Shown piece by piece: positions 8,501-16,002 of a stretch of 64,000 nucleotides of DNA. The notes beneath the pieces are model-generated. The model was not told where the DNA came from and ran no database searches. It saw only the letters and a list, made by a program, of their open reading frames with translations. The stretch's first letter is position 1, and each line of letters starts with the position of its first letter. A program made the translations under genes and the position numbers. Source of the DNA: Crossiella sp. S99.2 (lineage in GTDB: Bacteria > Actinomycetota > Actinomycetes > Mycobacteriales > Pseudonocardiaceae); contig NZ_JALMDK010000005.1 of assembly GCF_023094165.1 (NCBI RefSeq), positions 186,001 through 250,000 on the forward strand, read 5' to 3'.

Positions 8501-8711
8501 CCGCCGCGAGGCGGGGCTGGCGGTCTCCGACCGGATCGCGCTGACCGTGGAGGTCCCGGCCGAGGTGATCCCGGCGGTCACCGCGTTCGTCGAGTTCATC
8601 ACCACGGAAACCCTCGCGCTGTCACTGACCCACGGACCGGCCGGCGACGGCGGGTTCGCGGGCAGCGTGGGTGAGGGCACCGCGGTCAAGGTCGCCGTCG
8701 CGAAGTCCTGA
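5583..8711 (+). CDS. ileS: Isoleucyl-tRNA synthetase
   Basis: 1042-residue class I aminoacyl-tRNA synthetase that charges tRNA-Ile. The HIGH-type signature is HYGH at residues 68-71 (PPFANGLPHYGHLLTG) and the KMSKS loop is at 612-616. Between them are the editing domain (TTTPWTLPSNLAMAVHPDV) and RYPHCWRCE-type zinc-proximal sequences. The anticodon-binding region follows (YVLAKTHDLVRSV, NWYVRRSRERFW). Length and sequence fit the longer eukaryote-like IleS type common in actinobacteria, some members of which tolerate mupirocin. The ATG at 5583 has GAGGAG 10 bases upstream, and a T-box controls it. Confidence 0.98.
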   Translation: MAYPKVELDSAAGVPAQPSFPVLEQDVLAYWAADRTFEASIENRPAGDEGRNEFVFYDGPPFANGLPHYGHLLTGYVKDVVPRYQTMLGRRVERRFGWDCHGMPAEFAVEKELGITHKSEIEQLGIDKFNEACRASVLQFTGDWRDYVTRQARWVDFDNDYKTLDLPYMESVMWAFKSLWDKGLVYEGFRVLWYCWRCETPLSNTETKMDDVYRDRQDPAVTVGMRLETGELALVWTTTPWTLPSNLAMAVHPDVDYVTVEHEGERYLLAEARLAAYARELGEDAAEHVVARYKGADLVGRKYTPVFPFFAGRERAHQVLAADYVTTEDGTGVVHIAPAFGEEDKLVTDAAGIEAVVPVNSRGEFTSEVPPYEGQHVFESNKAIIRDLKAAGVLLRHETYNHPYPHCWRCESPLIQRAVSSWFVAVSQFKDRMVELNQQINWVPGHIKDGQFGKWLENARDWSISRNRFWGSPIPVWTSDDPAYPRVDVYGSLDELARDFGVRPDDLHRPVVDDLVRPNPDDPTGKSMMRRVPEVLDCWFESGSMSFAQVHYPFENREWFDNHYPGDFIVEYTAQTRGWFYTMHVLATALFDRPAFRNCLVHGTVLGDDGQKMSKSKQNYPDVREVFDRDGSDAMRWFLLASPVSRGGDLSVTERGIRDAVRQAVLPLWNSWYFLSLYANAAGVEGTWRVDSQHVLDRYVLAKTHDLVRSVRGGLDGYDLSTAHQAVREFLEVLTNWYVRRSRERFWAGEQDAVDTLHTVLEVVCRVVAPLLPLTSEAVWRGLTGDRSVHLTDYPALADLPADDKLVAAMDEVRQVCSTALSLRKANKLRVRLPLAKLVVAAPYADDLAPFKELIRDEVNVKDVVLTTDVAAHGRVELAVNARVCGPRLGKDVQKVIKAVKAGEWTTSETGAVVAAGIELLPTEYEQRLVSSDPGAAAALPGGSGLVVLDTEVTEELSAEGLARDLVRVIQQARREAGLAVSDRIALTVEVPAEVIPAVTAFVEFITTETLALSLTHGPAGDGGFAGSVGEGTAVKVAVAKS

Positions 8712-8723
8712 TCCGACTTGGCC

Positions 8724-8757
8724 TGGCACGGCCATACGCTACCGTATGGTCGTGCCA
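8724..8757. promoter_or_regulatory. TetR operator overlapping the start codon at 8746
   Basis: Inverted repeat TGGCACGGCCATACG (8724-8738) and CGTATGGTCGTGCCA (8743-8757), with one mismatch and a 4-base centre. The right arm contains the ATG of the regulator. It is most simply an autoregulatory site; a protein bound here would block transcription or initiation. Confidence 0.7.
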
Positions 8758-9324
8758 GCCAAGATCAGGAAGACCCGCGCCGACTGGACCGCCGCCGCGC
8801 TCACCGCGCTGGCCGAAGGCGGCCTGGCCGCGGTGGCCATCGAACCCCTGGCCGCCAGGGTCGGCGCCACCAAGGGCAGCGCCTACTGGCACTTCGCCAA
8901 CCGGGAGGCGCTGCTGGTGGCCACCCTGGCGCGCTGGGAACAGGAACACACCGAAGCCGTGATCACGTTGGCGGAACAGGAACCCGACCCCGCCCGGCGG
9001 CTCCGGCTGCTCTTCGTCAGCGTGCTGGACCACCCGTGCGGCAACGCGGTTGAGCTGGCCCTGCTCGCCGCGGGCGAGGATCCAGTGATCCGGCCGGTGC
9101 TGGACCGGGTCACCCAGCGCCGGATCGCTTATCTGACAACACTTTTCGGCCAGTGTGGCTTTGTGAAGGCAGAGGCTCGGCGGCGTGCGGTGCTGGCCTA
9201 CAGCGCGTACCTGGGGCACGCGCACCTGTTCCGGATGGCCCCGGCCGCGATGCCCAGCACGAAACAGCAGCGGCGCGCCCATCTGGACGAGTCGATGGCC
9301 GCGTTGCTCAGCAGGCAGAATTAG
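8746..9324 (+). CDS. TetR-family transcriptional regulator
   Basis: 192-residue regulator. The DNA-binding domain covers about residues 8-55: TRADWTAAALTALAEGGLAAVAIEPLAARVGATKGSAYWHF in two parts, with the typical GSAYWHFANREALL turn. The C-terminal part is a ligand/dimer domain with no recognisable substrate. Translation can start at ATG 8746 or at GTG 8752 (both in frame); ATG is preferred. It lies 34 bases after ileS, reads the same way and overlaps its own dyad operator. The gene downstream on the same strand is a cation/proton antiporter, a possible but unproven target. Confidence 0.9.
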   Translation: MVVPAKIRKTRADWTAAALTALAEGGLAAVAIEPLAARVGATKGSAYWHFANREALLVATLARWEQEHTEAVITLAEQEPDPARRLRLLFVSVLDHPCGNAVELALLAAGEDPVIRPVLDRVTQRRIAYLTTLFGQCGFVKAEARRRAVLAYSAYLGHAHLFRMAPAAMPSTKQQRRAHLDESMAALLSRQN

Positions 9325-9531
9325 CCGGAGGTTTCCCGTGGTGTGGCCAAAACCGGCCGCCCGCAAGGGTTCCGTGCCGCCGTGAACCGGCGCAGGGTGA
9401 TTCCCCAAGCTTATCCCGGCGAGCACCTCCGGGCATAGAGTCATGCATAATTCATCGCAATTACCGAAAAATCGGTGCTGAGCAGCCACAATGGACACAG
9501 CAGAGCCATAATCTGAGTCCGGAGGCGCCCT

Positions 9532-11013
9532 ATGACCGACCTGACGACCGTGCTCGGAATCGGCGCCGGGGTACTCCTGGTGGCGGTGCTCGCCGTGCGC
9601 GTGTCCGTCCGGCTCGGTCTACCGTCTTTGTTGCTGTACCTGGGAATCGGGCTCGTCATCGGCGAGGCCGGGCTCGGCATCCAGTTCTCCGACGCCGGTC
9701 TCACCCAGTCCCTCGGCATCGCCGCGCTGGTGCTGATCCTGGCCGAGGGCGGGCTCACCACCCGCTGGTCGGCGGTGAAACCCGCGCTGGGCCTGGGCAT
9801 CGCACTGTCCACAGTGGCCGTTGGGGTGAGCATCCTGGTCACCGGCGGGCTGCTGCACTACATCCTGGACCTGGAATGGCGCACCGCGTTGCTGTGGGGC
9901 GCGGTGCTCTCCTCCACCGACGCGGCCGCGGTGTTCAGCGTGCTGCGTGGAGTCGGGGTGAGCAAACGGCTCGCGGGCGCGCTGGAGCTGGAATCCGGGC
10001 TCAACGACGCGCCGGTGTTCCTGGCGGTGGTGTTGCTCGCGAGCACCGATCCGTTCACCTGGTGGACCCCGGCGCTCATGGTCTACGAACTGGCCATGGG
10101 CGCGGCGGTGGGCATCGCGCTGGGCTGGCTGGGCGCGTTCGCGTTACGCCGGGCGGCCCTGCCAGCCACCGGTCTCTACCCACTGGCCACGGTCGGGGTG
10201 TGCGTGCTGGCCTACGCCGCCGCCCAGGGCGTGCACGGCGCGGGTCTGCTGTCGGCCTATGTGGCGGGGCTGGTGCTCGGCAACGCCCGGCTGCCACACC
10301 GCTCGGACACGCTCTCCTTCGCCGAGGGATTGGGCTGGCTGGCCCAGATCGGCCTGTTCGTCCTGCTCGGCCTGTACGCCTCGCCGTCCCGGCTGCTGCA
10401 CGTGCTGGTGCCCGCGCTGGTCGCCGGTGGCGTGCTGCTGCTGGTGGCTCGCCCGCTCTCGGTGTTCCTCGCCGCCACCCCGTTCCGCCTGCCCTGGCGG
10501 GAACAGACCTTCCTGGCCTGGTCCGGGTTGCGCGGCGCGGTGCCCATCGTGCTGGCCATGATCCCGGTGACCCAGGGCGTGGAAGGCGCGCAGACCCTGG
10601 TCGACGTGGTGTTCGTGCTGGTCGTGCTGCTCACCCTGATCCAGGGCAGCACCCTGCCGGTGCTGGCCCGCTGGCTGGGCCTGGTGCGCCGGGGGGAGCT
10701 GCAGGAGGTCCAGGTCGACGCGGGACCGCTGGACGAGCTGGGCGCGGAGCTGCTGCAGATCCGCATTCCCGAGGGATCCAAGCTGCACGGCGTCTACGTC
10801 TCCGAACTGCGCCTGCCCGCGGGCGCCACGGTGAGCCTGGTGGTCCGCGCCGGCACGGGCTTCACCCCGCAACCGGTGACCCGGCTCCAGTTCGACGACC
10901 AGCTGCTGGTGGTCAGCACCGAAACGGCCAGGGACGAGGCGGAGAAACGCATCCGCGCCATCGACCGGGCCGGCCGGTACGCCCACTGGCGCGGCGAGCG
11001 CGGCGAGAGTTAG
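9532..11013 (+). CDS. CPA-family potassium/proton antiporter with RCK-C domain
   Basis: 493-residue membrane antiporter of the NhaP2/CvrA type. It has about 12 hydrophobic helices through residue 390, including GIGLVIGEAGLGI, the transport-core motif SSTDAAAVFSVLRG, LELESGLNDAPVFLAV and WSGLRGAVPIVLAMIP. The C-terminus (about 400-480) reads as a TrkA-C/RCK-C domain (EVQVDAGPLDELGAELLQIRIPEGSKLHG, GTGFTPQPVTRLQFDDQLLVVS). It should exchange K+ or Na+ for protons. GGAGGC lies before ATG 9532. The 207 bases upstream show no clear riboswitch. Its stop codon overlaps the stop of the convergent gene (TTAG, 11010-11013). Confidence 0.93.
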   Translation: MTDLTTVLGIGAGVLLVAVLAVRVSVRLGLPSLLLYLGIGLVIGEAGLGIQFSDAGLTQSLGIAALVLILAEGGLTTRWSAVKPALGLGIALSTVAVGVSILVTGGLLHYILDLEWRTALLWGAVLSSTDAAAVFSVLRGVGVSKRLAGALELESGLNDAPVFLAVVLLASTDPFTWWTPALMVYELAMGAAVGIALGWLGAFALRRAALPATGLYPLATVGVCVLAYAAAQGVHGAGLLSAYVAGLVLGNARLPHRSDTLSFAEGLGWLAQIGLFVLLGLYASPSRLLHVLVPALVAGGVLLLVARPLSVFLAATPFRLPWREQTFLAWSGLRGAVPIVLAMIPVTQGVEGAQTLVDVVFVLVVLLTLIQGSTLPVLARWLGLVRRGELQEVQVDAGPLDELGAELLQIRIPEGSKLHGVYVSELRLPAGATVSLVVRAGTGFTPQPVTRLQFDDQLLVVSTETARDEAEKRIRAIDRAGRYAHWRGERGES

Positions 11014-11450
11014 CCGGTGCAGTCGGTCGGCACCCATGCCGCGGTCACGTCGGCGGCGACCACCACGATCGTGCCGGTCACGCAGCCGAACTCGTGCCGC
11101 ACCCCGTGCTCATCGGGGAGCAACTCGTCCAGCATCAGATCCTTGGGCAGGGTGCCGGGTGGGTCCACGGTGTACTCGGTGACGCCGGTGTAGCGCAACA
11201 CCAGGTCGGCGTCGTGTTTCCAGCAGTTGTGCCGGAGTTCGAGGACGAGCTGGTCGCCCTCGGTGCGGGGTTCGGTGGGTTTGAGGTCCTTCACGCAGCG
11301 CTTGCCGTGGAAGTCGTAGTGGTCCGGGTCGGTGGCGAAGGCACGTGCGCCGGGCGGCAGGTCGGCGGCCAGGGTGGGCAGCACGGCCAGGTAGGCCTCC
11401 GGGTCGATCATGGCGCGGGTGTTGCCCACGGGCACGGTCACGTATTTCAT
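11010..11450 (-). CDS. Conserved hypothetical protein
   Basis: 146 residues with no signal peptide or membrane helix. It reads as a compact soluble beta-rich protein: MKYVTVPVGNTRAMIDPEAY at the start, then FHGKRCVKDLKP and LELRHNCWKHDADLVLRYTGV, with three cysteines (two in conserved-looking contexts). I do not recognise the family. ATG 11450 is chosen because upstream codons run into the divergent SDR gene. Its stop overlaps that of the antiporter. Confidence 0.75.
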   Translation of the reverse strand: MKYVTVPVGNTRAMIDPEAYLAVLPTLAADLPPGARAFATDPDHYDFHGKRCVKDLKPTEPRTEGDQLVLELRHNCWKHDADLVLRYTGVTEYTVDPPGTLPKDLMLDELLPDEHGVRHEFGCVTGTIVVVAADVTAAWVPTDCTG

Positions 11451-11520
11451 CGAGCCCGAGTCTGCCACCAGCGCCAACCCGTTATTGGCGGTCGCCCGCC
11501 GGTCGCCGGGCCTGGGCAGA

Positions 11521-12210
11521 ATGGCGGTCATGTCCCGCATCGTGCTGATCACCGGCGCCAACCGCGGCATCGGCCTGGCCACCGCCCGCCTGCTCGCCGC
11601 CGAGGGCGACCGAGTGATCATGACCGGCCGTAACCCGGACGCGATCCGCGCCGCCGCCGCGGAGCTGAACGCCGAGCCCCGGCAACTGGACGTGTCCGAT
11701 CCAGCCTCGATCGCCCGCCTGGCCACCGAGCTCCAGGCCGACCACGGCCACCTGGACGTGCTGATCAACAACGCCGCCGTCGACTACGACACCGACGCCC
11801 TGGCCAGCACCGCCGACCTGTCCCGGGTCCGGAAAGCCTTCGACACCAACCTCTTCGGCGCCTGGCAGGTTACCCTCGCCCTGCTGCCGTTGCTCCGGGG
11901 CAGCGCGCACCCGCGGATCGTGAACGTCTCCAGCGAGTCCGGTTCGATCAGCGGCCTCGGCGCGGGCACCCCCGGCTACTCGACCGGCAAGGCCGCGCTC
12001 AACGCGCTGACCCGGATCCTGGCCGCGGAGTTGCGGGCGGAGAACTTCCTGGTCAACGCGGTGTGCCCGGGGTGGGTGGCCACGGACATGGGCGGTCCGG
12101 GCGGCGGGCCGTTGACCGAGGGCGCGGCGAGTGTGGCCTGGGCGGTCCGGCTGGCCGATGACGGCCCGACCGGCGGCTTCTACCGCCACGGCCAGCCCCT
12201 GCCCTGGTAG
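11521..12210 (+). CDS. Short-chain dehydrogenase/reductase
   Basis: 229-residue NAD(P)-dependent SDR of the carbonyl-reductase-like classical type. The cofactor loop TGANRGIG is at residues 10-17, followed by MTGRNPD. LDVLINNAAVDYD is the central strand motif and IVNVSSESGSISG carries the catalytic Ser. YSTGKAALNALTR gives the Tyr-x3-Lys pair, and VNAVCPGWVATDMGGPG closes the active site. The substrate cannot be read from sequence. A second in-frame ATG at 11530 is possible. It is divergent from the hypothetical gene ending at 11450, with a 70-base gap. Confidence 0.93.
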   Translation: MAVMSRIVLITGANRGIGLATARLLAAEGDRVIMTGRNPDAIRAAAAELNAEPRQLDVSDPASIARLATELQADHGHLDVLINNAAVDYDTDALASTADLSRVRKAFDTNLFGAWQVTLALLPLLRGSAHPRIVNVSSESGSISGLGAGTPGYSTGKAALNALTRILAAELRAENFLVNAVCPGWVATDMGGPGGGPLTEGAASVAWAVRLADDGPTGGFYRHGQPLPW

Positions 12211-12289
12211 GCCGCCCGGCTCTGCTTGCTCCGTTTGGCGGACATCGTTTGGGGCCTGACGGTCCGCGCCCAACTGGCTACCTTCATGA

Positions 12290-12325
12290 ACTCCTTCACC
12301 CGAAAGGGTGCCCCCTGTAAGGAGT
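12290..12325 (+). promoter_or_regulatory. Leader hairpin that can hide the ribosome binding site of the M23-like gene
   Basis: ACTCCTT (12290-12296) is complementary to AAGGAGT (12319-12325), which contains the ribosome binding site of the ATG at 12330. Between them is a second stem, CACCC (12297-12301), GAAA loop, GGGTG (12306-12310). The folded form would block initiation. No known riboswitch consensus was recognised. Confidence 0.5.
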
Positions 12326-12329
12326 CAAC

Positions 12330-12986
12330 ATGTCGGGGAACCGCCGTTCCACCCGGTTACTGGCCGCGGCCGCCTTGCTCTCCGGTGGCCTGCTGCTCGC
12401 GCCTGCCGCCGTGGCCGCGCCGCTGGCCGATCCGGTGCTCTCGTTGCCGTTCGCCACCAGCCAGAACACCTATTCGGCCGGGGTGCACTCGGACAACGGG
12501 CAGAGCGGGGTCAAGAACGCCATCGACTTCTCGCCCAGCGATGGCATCGCCCGGTCCGCCGCGGCGGGCACGGTGCGGATGCAGCGCTGTTCCGGCGGCG
12601 ACTGGGTGACCGTGGATCACTCGGACGGGTGGCGTACCGGGTACTACCACCTGGAGGGTATCCAGGTTCAGGACGGGCAGTCCGTGGCGGCGGGGACGCC
12701 GTTGGGGCGGACGGGCAACGCGTTGCCGTGTGGTGGGTCCAGCTCGGGTGCGCATGTGCACTTCACGCTGTGGCAGCTCAACGCCGCGCCGAGGGTGAAC
12801 GCGGACTGGAGTGGGCTGTCCTACGACGAGGTGAGCACCCGGGTCGCGGATGAGGTCGGGGTGCCGGTGGACGGCAAGGTGCTTGGCGCGTGGCGGTTCC
12901 GGGCCGGGGCGCAGCAGTACTCCGGGCGCGCGGAGCGGGTCAGCGACGGGTTCAGCGTGACCCTGCCGGGGCGGTTCCAGGTCTGA
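12330..12986 (+). CDS. Secreted M23-family (LasA/LytM-like) peptidase
   Basis: 218 residues. A Sec signal peptide covers about 1-30 (RRSTRLLAAAALLSGGLLLAPAAVAA in two pieces, cleavage after AVAA). The mature part is a short M23-type domain: AIDFSPSDG near the first metal-ligand position, WVTVDHSDGWRTGYYHLEG, GRTGNALPCGGSSSGAHVHFTLW with the terminal HxH. M23 enzymes cut peptidoglycan cross-bridges or Gly-rich peptides. It is short, lacks a binding domain and ends in a basic/aromatic tail. GGAG lies 9 bases before the ATG and can be masked by a hairpin. Confidence 0.85.
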   Translation: MSGNRRSTRLLAAAALLSGGLLLAPAAVAAPLADPVLSLPFATSQNTYSAGVHSDNGQSGVKNAIDFSPSDGIARSAAAGTVRMQRCSGGDWVTVDHSDGWRTGYYHLEGIQVQDGQSVAAGTPLGRTGNALPCGGSSSGAHVHFTLWQLNAAPRVNADWSGLSYDEVSTRVADEVGVPVDGKVLGAWRFRAGAQQYSGRAERVSDGFSVTLPGRFQV

Positions 12987-12994
12987 GCGCGGCG

Positions 12995-13026
12995 ACCGGG
13001 ACGGCCCGTGGCTGGGTCGTCCCGGT
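12995..13026. terminator. Bidirectional terminator between convergent genes
   Basis: Perfect 9-bp arms ACCGGGACG (12995-13003) and CGTCCCGGT (13018-13026) between the stop at 12986 (+) and the stop at 13046 (-). Confidence 0.65.
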
Positions 13027-13045
13027 GCTGTGCGTCACGTTTGCC

Positions 13046-13630
13046 TCAGCCGCGGTGGAACCATTCCTGCACTTCGTAGTCCGGCCGGTTCGGGTCGACG
13101 AAATCGGTTCGCCAGACGATCCACAGCTGGCCAGGACGGTATTGCGACATCTTCGCCCAGACGTGCCGCTTGGCGTATCCGTGGTCGTAGAAAGCGTGGA
13201 TGTGACCGGCGGCCTGGCGGAATTCGGAATTGCTCCAGCCCCAGTCGCAGTTGGTCGATGAGCACTTCCCGAACACGCGCATGGTCCAGCCCGCGTCGTG
13301 CACGATGCGGCAGATCGAACCCTCGCAGACGGTGACCGACTGGCAGTCCCGCAGCTCGGCCCTGGCCAGTCCGGTGGCGTTCGGATCGGCGTTGTTCCAG
13401 TTGCCGTGTTCGACGGCGTGACCAGTGCACAGCAGTGGTGCGGCGACGCTGTTGGGTGCCGCGAGTTTCGCCGTGACCCCCGGAGGTGCGGTCTCGACCG
13501 GGATCGGCGGCTCGGCGGGTGCGGCCTGCGCGGCGGCCGCCGCACCCAGGATCGCGGTGCTCATCATCATTGTCGCCACGGCTAATCGAACAAAGCCGCG
13601 CCGGATTCTGCTCGTGCTGCTTTTCTCCAT
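13046..13630 (-). CDS. Secreted Cys-rich protein of a GxW-N/CDWG-type family
   Basis: 194 residues. A signal peptide ends near residue 37 (AVATMMMSTAILGAAAAAQA). The mature protein has GNWNNADPNATGLARAELRD, CEGSICRIV, WTMRVFGKCSSTNCDWG, HIHAFYDHGYAKRHVW and QLWIVWRTDF. A similar pattern (W-N-x-N/D-x-N-T-G, then Cys-x-x-x-x-CDWG) occurs in secreted actinobacterial and cyanobacterial proteins of unknown role. Six Cys may form disulfides. The function is unknown. ATG 13630 has a signal peptide directly after it, which supports this start. Confidence 0.82.
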   Translation of the reverse strand: MEKSSTSRIRRGFVRLAVATMMMSTAILGAAAAAQAAPAEPPIPVETAPPGVTAKLAAPNSVAAPLLCTGHAVEHGNWNNADPNATGLARAELRDCQSVTVCEGSICRIVHDAGWTMRVFGKCSSTNCDWGWSNSEFRQAAGHIHAFYDHGYAKRHVWAKMSQYRPGQLWIVWRTDFVDPNRPDYEVQEWFHRG

Positions 13631-13803
13631 GACAGCCCCCTGCTATGGAATTACCGGGTGTGGTGTCCGGTTCAGTCAGGCTAGACCGGGGAGAAATATC
13701 AACTCGGTGGGCGATGGGATATCGCCCCAAGCGATGCCCGATCAGGTGCCCGTTCGGTGCGGCGGGGCGGATCAGGCGGCTTCCCGGTATCTGGAATGGG
13801 GGC

Positions 13804-13833
13804 TTCCCAAGTCGCCGGGTCGTCGGCTAGCTT
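13804..13833 (+). promoter_or_regulatory. Putative promoter for the SAM-IV leader
   Basis: TTCCCA (13804-13809) and TAGCTT (13828-13833) are 18 bases apart. They lie just upstream of the riboswitch in the 362-base gap 13631-13992. The -35 match is weak. Confidence 0.35.
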
Positions 13834-13841
13834 CGAGGCCA

Positions 13842-13965
13842 AGGTCATGAGTACCAGCAACAAGCCCCGGCTCGCTGGTCGGCAACCCTCCTACCGCGGT
13901 GGGGTGCTCCGGGTGAGGACCTGGTCCGTCGTGAGGTGCGACGGGCAAGCGCGGGCCTCCCAGCA
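13842..13965 (+). ncRNA. SAM-IV riboswitch
   Basis: The leader matches the actinobacterial SAM-IV consensus: GGTCATGAGTACCAGCAACA, then AGCCCCGGCTCGCTGG, CGGCAACCCTCCTACCGCGG and TGGGGTGCTCCGGGTGAGGA, followed by a pairing 3' element around 13920-13960. SAM-IV senses S-adenosylmethionine and usually lowers expression of sulfur or methionine genes. Its presence supports a sulfur-related role for the downstream aminotransferase. The ribosome site GGAGG of that gene is at 13983-13987, about 20 bases past the aptamer. Confidence 0.88.
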
Positions 13966-13992
13966 GGTCCGATCCGGATCCTGGAGGCTTGT

Positions 13993-15369
13993 ATGTCGCT
14001 CGCTGTCATCCCGGCGCAGAACACCCCCGCGGTCACCGCTGTTGCCACGCCCACCGCGCAGGTCGTCCCGGCCGTGGTCGGCGCGCACACCGCGGTCCCG
14101 CTGGTCACCGGGGAGCGCGTGACCTACGCCAACCTCGACCACGGGGCCAGCGCGCCCTGTCTGGCCGCGGTCCGCGACGCCGTGGACGAGCTGCTGCCCT
14201 ACTACGCCAGCGTGCACCGCGGCGCCGGCTTCGCCTCCCAGGTGTGCACCAAGGTCTACGAGCAGGCCAGGGACGTGGTGCGGAAGTTCGTCGGGGCGCA
14301 CAGCAGCGATGTCGTGGTGTTCACCCGCAACAGCACCGACGCGCTGAACCTGCTGGCCCGCAGCGTGCCCAAGGGCGCCAGCGTGGTCACCTTCGACACC
14401 GACCACCACGCCGCGCTGCTGCCCTGGCGCGGCCCCCGGGTCACCCGGATCGCCACCCCGGAGACCCCGCAGGGCGCGATCCGCGCGCTGGAGGAGGCGC
14501 TCGGGCAGACCCCCGAGGGCGCGCGGCTGGTCGTGCTGACCGGGGCGTCCAACGTCACCGGCGAACTGTGGCCGGTGCGCGAACTGGCCGCGGTGGCCCG
14601 CCGCTTCGGCGCCCGGATCGCGCTGGACGCCGCGCAGCTCGCCCCGCACCGCCCGGTGGACATCCAGGCCCTGGACGTGGACTACGTGGTGCTCTCCGCG
14701 CACAAGCTCTACGCGCCCTACGGCAGCGGCGCGCTCATCGGCCGGGCGGACTGGCTGCACGTGGCCGAGCCGTACCTGGTCGGCGGCGGAGCCACCAAGC
14801 ACGTGGTGGACTGGGGCGACCACCTCGGTGTCGGCTGGGCGCCCGCGCCCGAGCGGCACGAGGCCGGTTCGCCGAACGTGGTGGGCGTGCACGCCTTCGC
14901 CAGCGCCTGCCAGACCATCACCCAGCACGGCTGGGACGCGGTGATCGCGCACGAGACCGAGCTGTTCACCCGGCTGCGCGCCGGGCTCAACACCCTCCCC
15001 GGCTTCCGCGAGCTGTCCATCTTCGGCGCGGCCCAGGACCGGGTCGGCGTGGTGAGCTTCACCCTCGACGGCCAGGACCCTGGCCTGGTGGCCGCGGTGC
15101 TCTCGGCCGAACACGGCATCGGCGTGCGGGACGGCGCGTTCTGCGCGCACATCGCCACCCGGCGACTGCTCGGCCAGGCCGGGTCGGACACCGACCGCGC
15201 GGTGCGGATCAGCCTGGGGCTGGGCACCACCGCCGAGCACATCGACCGGGTGCTGGACGCGCTGCGCGAGCTGGTCGCGCACGGGCCGGGCTGGAAGTAC
15301 GAGATCGTGGACGGGCGCTGGGCGCCGGTGAACGACCCGCGGCCGCTGCCGCCGTTCGTCGCCGGCTGA
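13993..15369 (+). CDS. Class V aminotransferase, cysteine-desulfurase-like
   Basis: 458-residue fold-type I PLP enzyme. The PLP lysine is Lys238 in VLSAHKLYAPYGSGALIG. Other class V marks are YANLDHGASAPC, SVHRGAGFASQVCTKVYEQAR, VVFTRNSTDALNLL, FDTDHHAALLPW and LDAAQLAPHRPVDI. A possible catalytic Cys lies in GVRDGAFCAHIATRRLLG. The family includes cysteine desulfurases and selenocysteine-lyase/isopenicillin-epimerase-like proteins. The SAM-IV element upstream points to sulfur metabolism. About 40 extra N-terminal residues precede the core. The start is set by GGAGG at 13983-13987. Confidence 0.88.
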   Translation: MSLAVIPAQNTPAVTAVATPTAQVVPAVVGAHTAVPLVTGERVTYANLDHGASAPCLAAVRDAVDELLPYYASVHRGAGFASQVCTKVYEQARDVVRKFVGAHSSDVVVFTRNSTDALNLLARSVPKGASVVTFDTDHHAALLPWRGPRVTRIATPETPQGAIRALEEALGQTPEGARLVVLTGASNVTGELWPVRELAAVARRFGARIALDAAQLAPHRPVDIQALDVDYVVLSAHKLYAPYGSGALIGRADWLHVAEPYLVGGGATKHVVDWGDHLGVGWAPAPERHEAGSPNVVGVHAFASACQTITQHGWDAVIAHETELFTRLRAGLNTLPGFRELSIFGAAQDRVGVVSFTLDGQDPGLVAAVLSAEHGIGVRDGAFCAHIATRRLLGQAGSDTDRAVRISLGLGTTAEHIDRVLDALRELVAHGPGWKYEIVDGRWAPVNDPRPLPPFVAG

Positions 15370-15438
15370 GCGACGGGCCGAGGTCGGGCTGGGGCTGGCT
15401 GAGTAAGCCCTGGTCCTGGAGTGCGGGACAATGGGGCG

Positions 15439-16002
15439 GTGAGCACGGACGACAAGCCGCCCCGCCGCCTGGTGCCCTTCGCCCTGGTGGCGATCGCGGT
15501 CTTCGCGGCGGACCTGAGCACCAAGGACCTCGCGGTCGCCGCGCTCGACGGGCAGCCGCCGGTCCGCCTCGCCGGTGGCGCGCTCTACCTGGTGCTGCTG
15601 CACAACCCGGGCGCGGCGTTCTCGCTGTTCCCCGGGCAGACCTGGCTGCTGACGGTGATCACCGCGCTGGTGGTGCTGGCCATCCTGGCCTTCGCGTCGC
15701 GGCTGCGCTCCACCGGCTGGGCGCTGGGCATCGGCCTCGTGCTGGGCGGCGCCACGGGCAACCTGGCCGACCGGCTGACCCGCCCGCCCGGCTTCGGCGA
15801 GGGCCATGTGGTGGACTTCCTGTCATTGTTCGCCCCTGATGGCAGTGTGTGGCCGGTGTTCAACATCGCCGACGCGGCCATCGTCAGCGGCGGCGTGCTC
15901 CTGGTGTTGCTGGCACTGTTCGGCGTCGACTACGACGGGCGGGTGGCGAAACATCAAGCAGACGAGACGAAGGCCAAGGCCACGGTGGAGGAAAACGCGT
16001 GA
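15439..16002 (+). CDS. lspA: Lipoprotein signal peptidase LspA
   Basis: 187-residue inner-membrane aspartyl protease that cleaves lipoprotein signal peptides after lipidation. It has four hydrophobic helices. The catalytic Asp motifs are GGATGNLADRLTR and VVDFLSLFA...FNIADAAIVSGG; LLHNPGAAFSLF is also typical. GTG 15439 is preferred over GTG 15421 because homology starts at the first hydrophobic helix. The stop overlaps the start of rluD (GTGA). It is the enzyme that would process lipoproteins such as the one encoded at 23847. Confidence 0.95.
   Translation: MSTDDKPPRRLVPFALVAIAVFAADLSTKDLAVAALDGQPPVRLAGGALYLVLLHNPGAAFSLFPGQTWLLTVITALVVLAILAFASRLRSTGWALGIGLVLGGATGNLADRLTRPPGFGEGHVVDFLSLFAPDGSVWPVFNIADAAIVSGGVLLVLLALFGVDYDGRVAKHQADETKAKATVEENA

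Noticed and set aside
9325..9531. c-di-AMP (ydaO-type) riboswitch before the antiporter
   Set aside because: Tempting because such switches control K+ transport, but I could not see the consensus core in these 207 bases.
13891..15807. Long minus-strand frame opposite the class V aminotransferase
   Set aside because: Same composition artefact; the plus strand has clear PLP-enzyme motifs and a SAM-IV leader.
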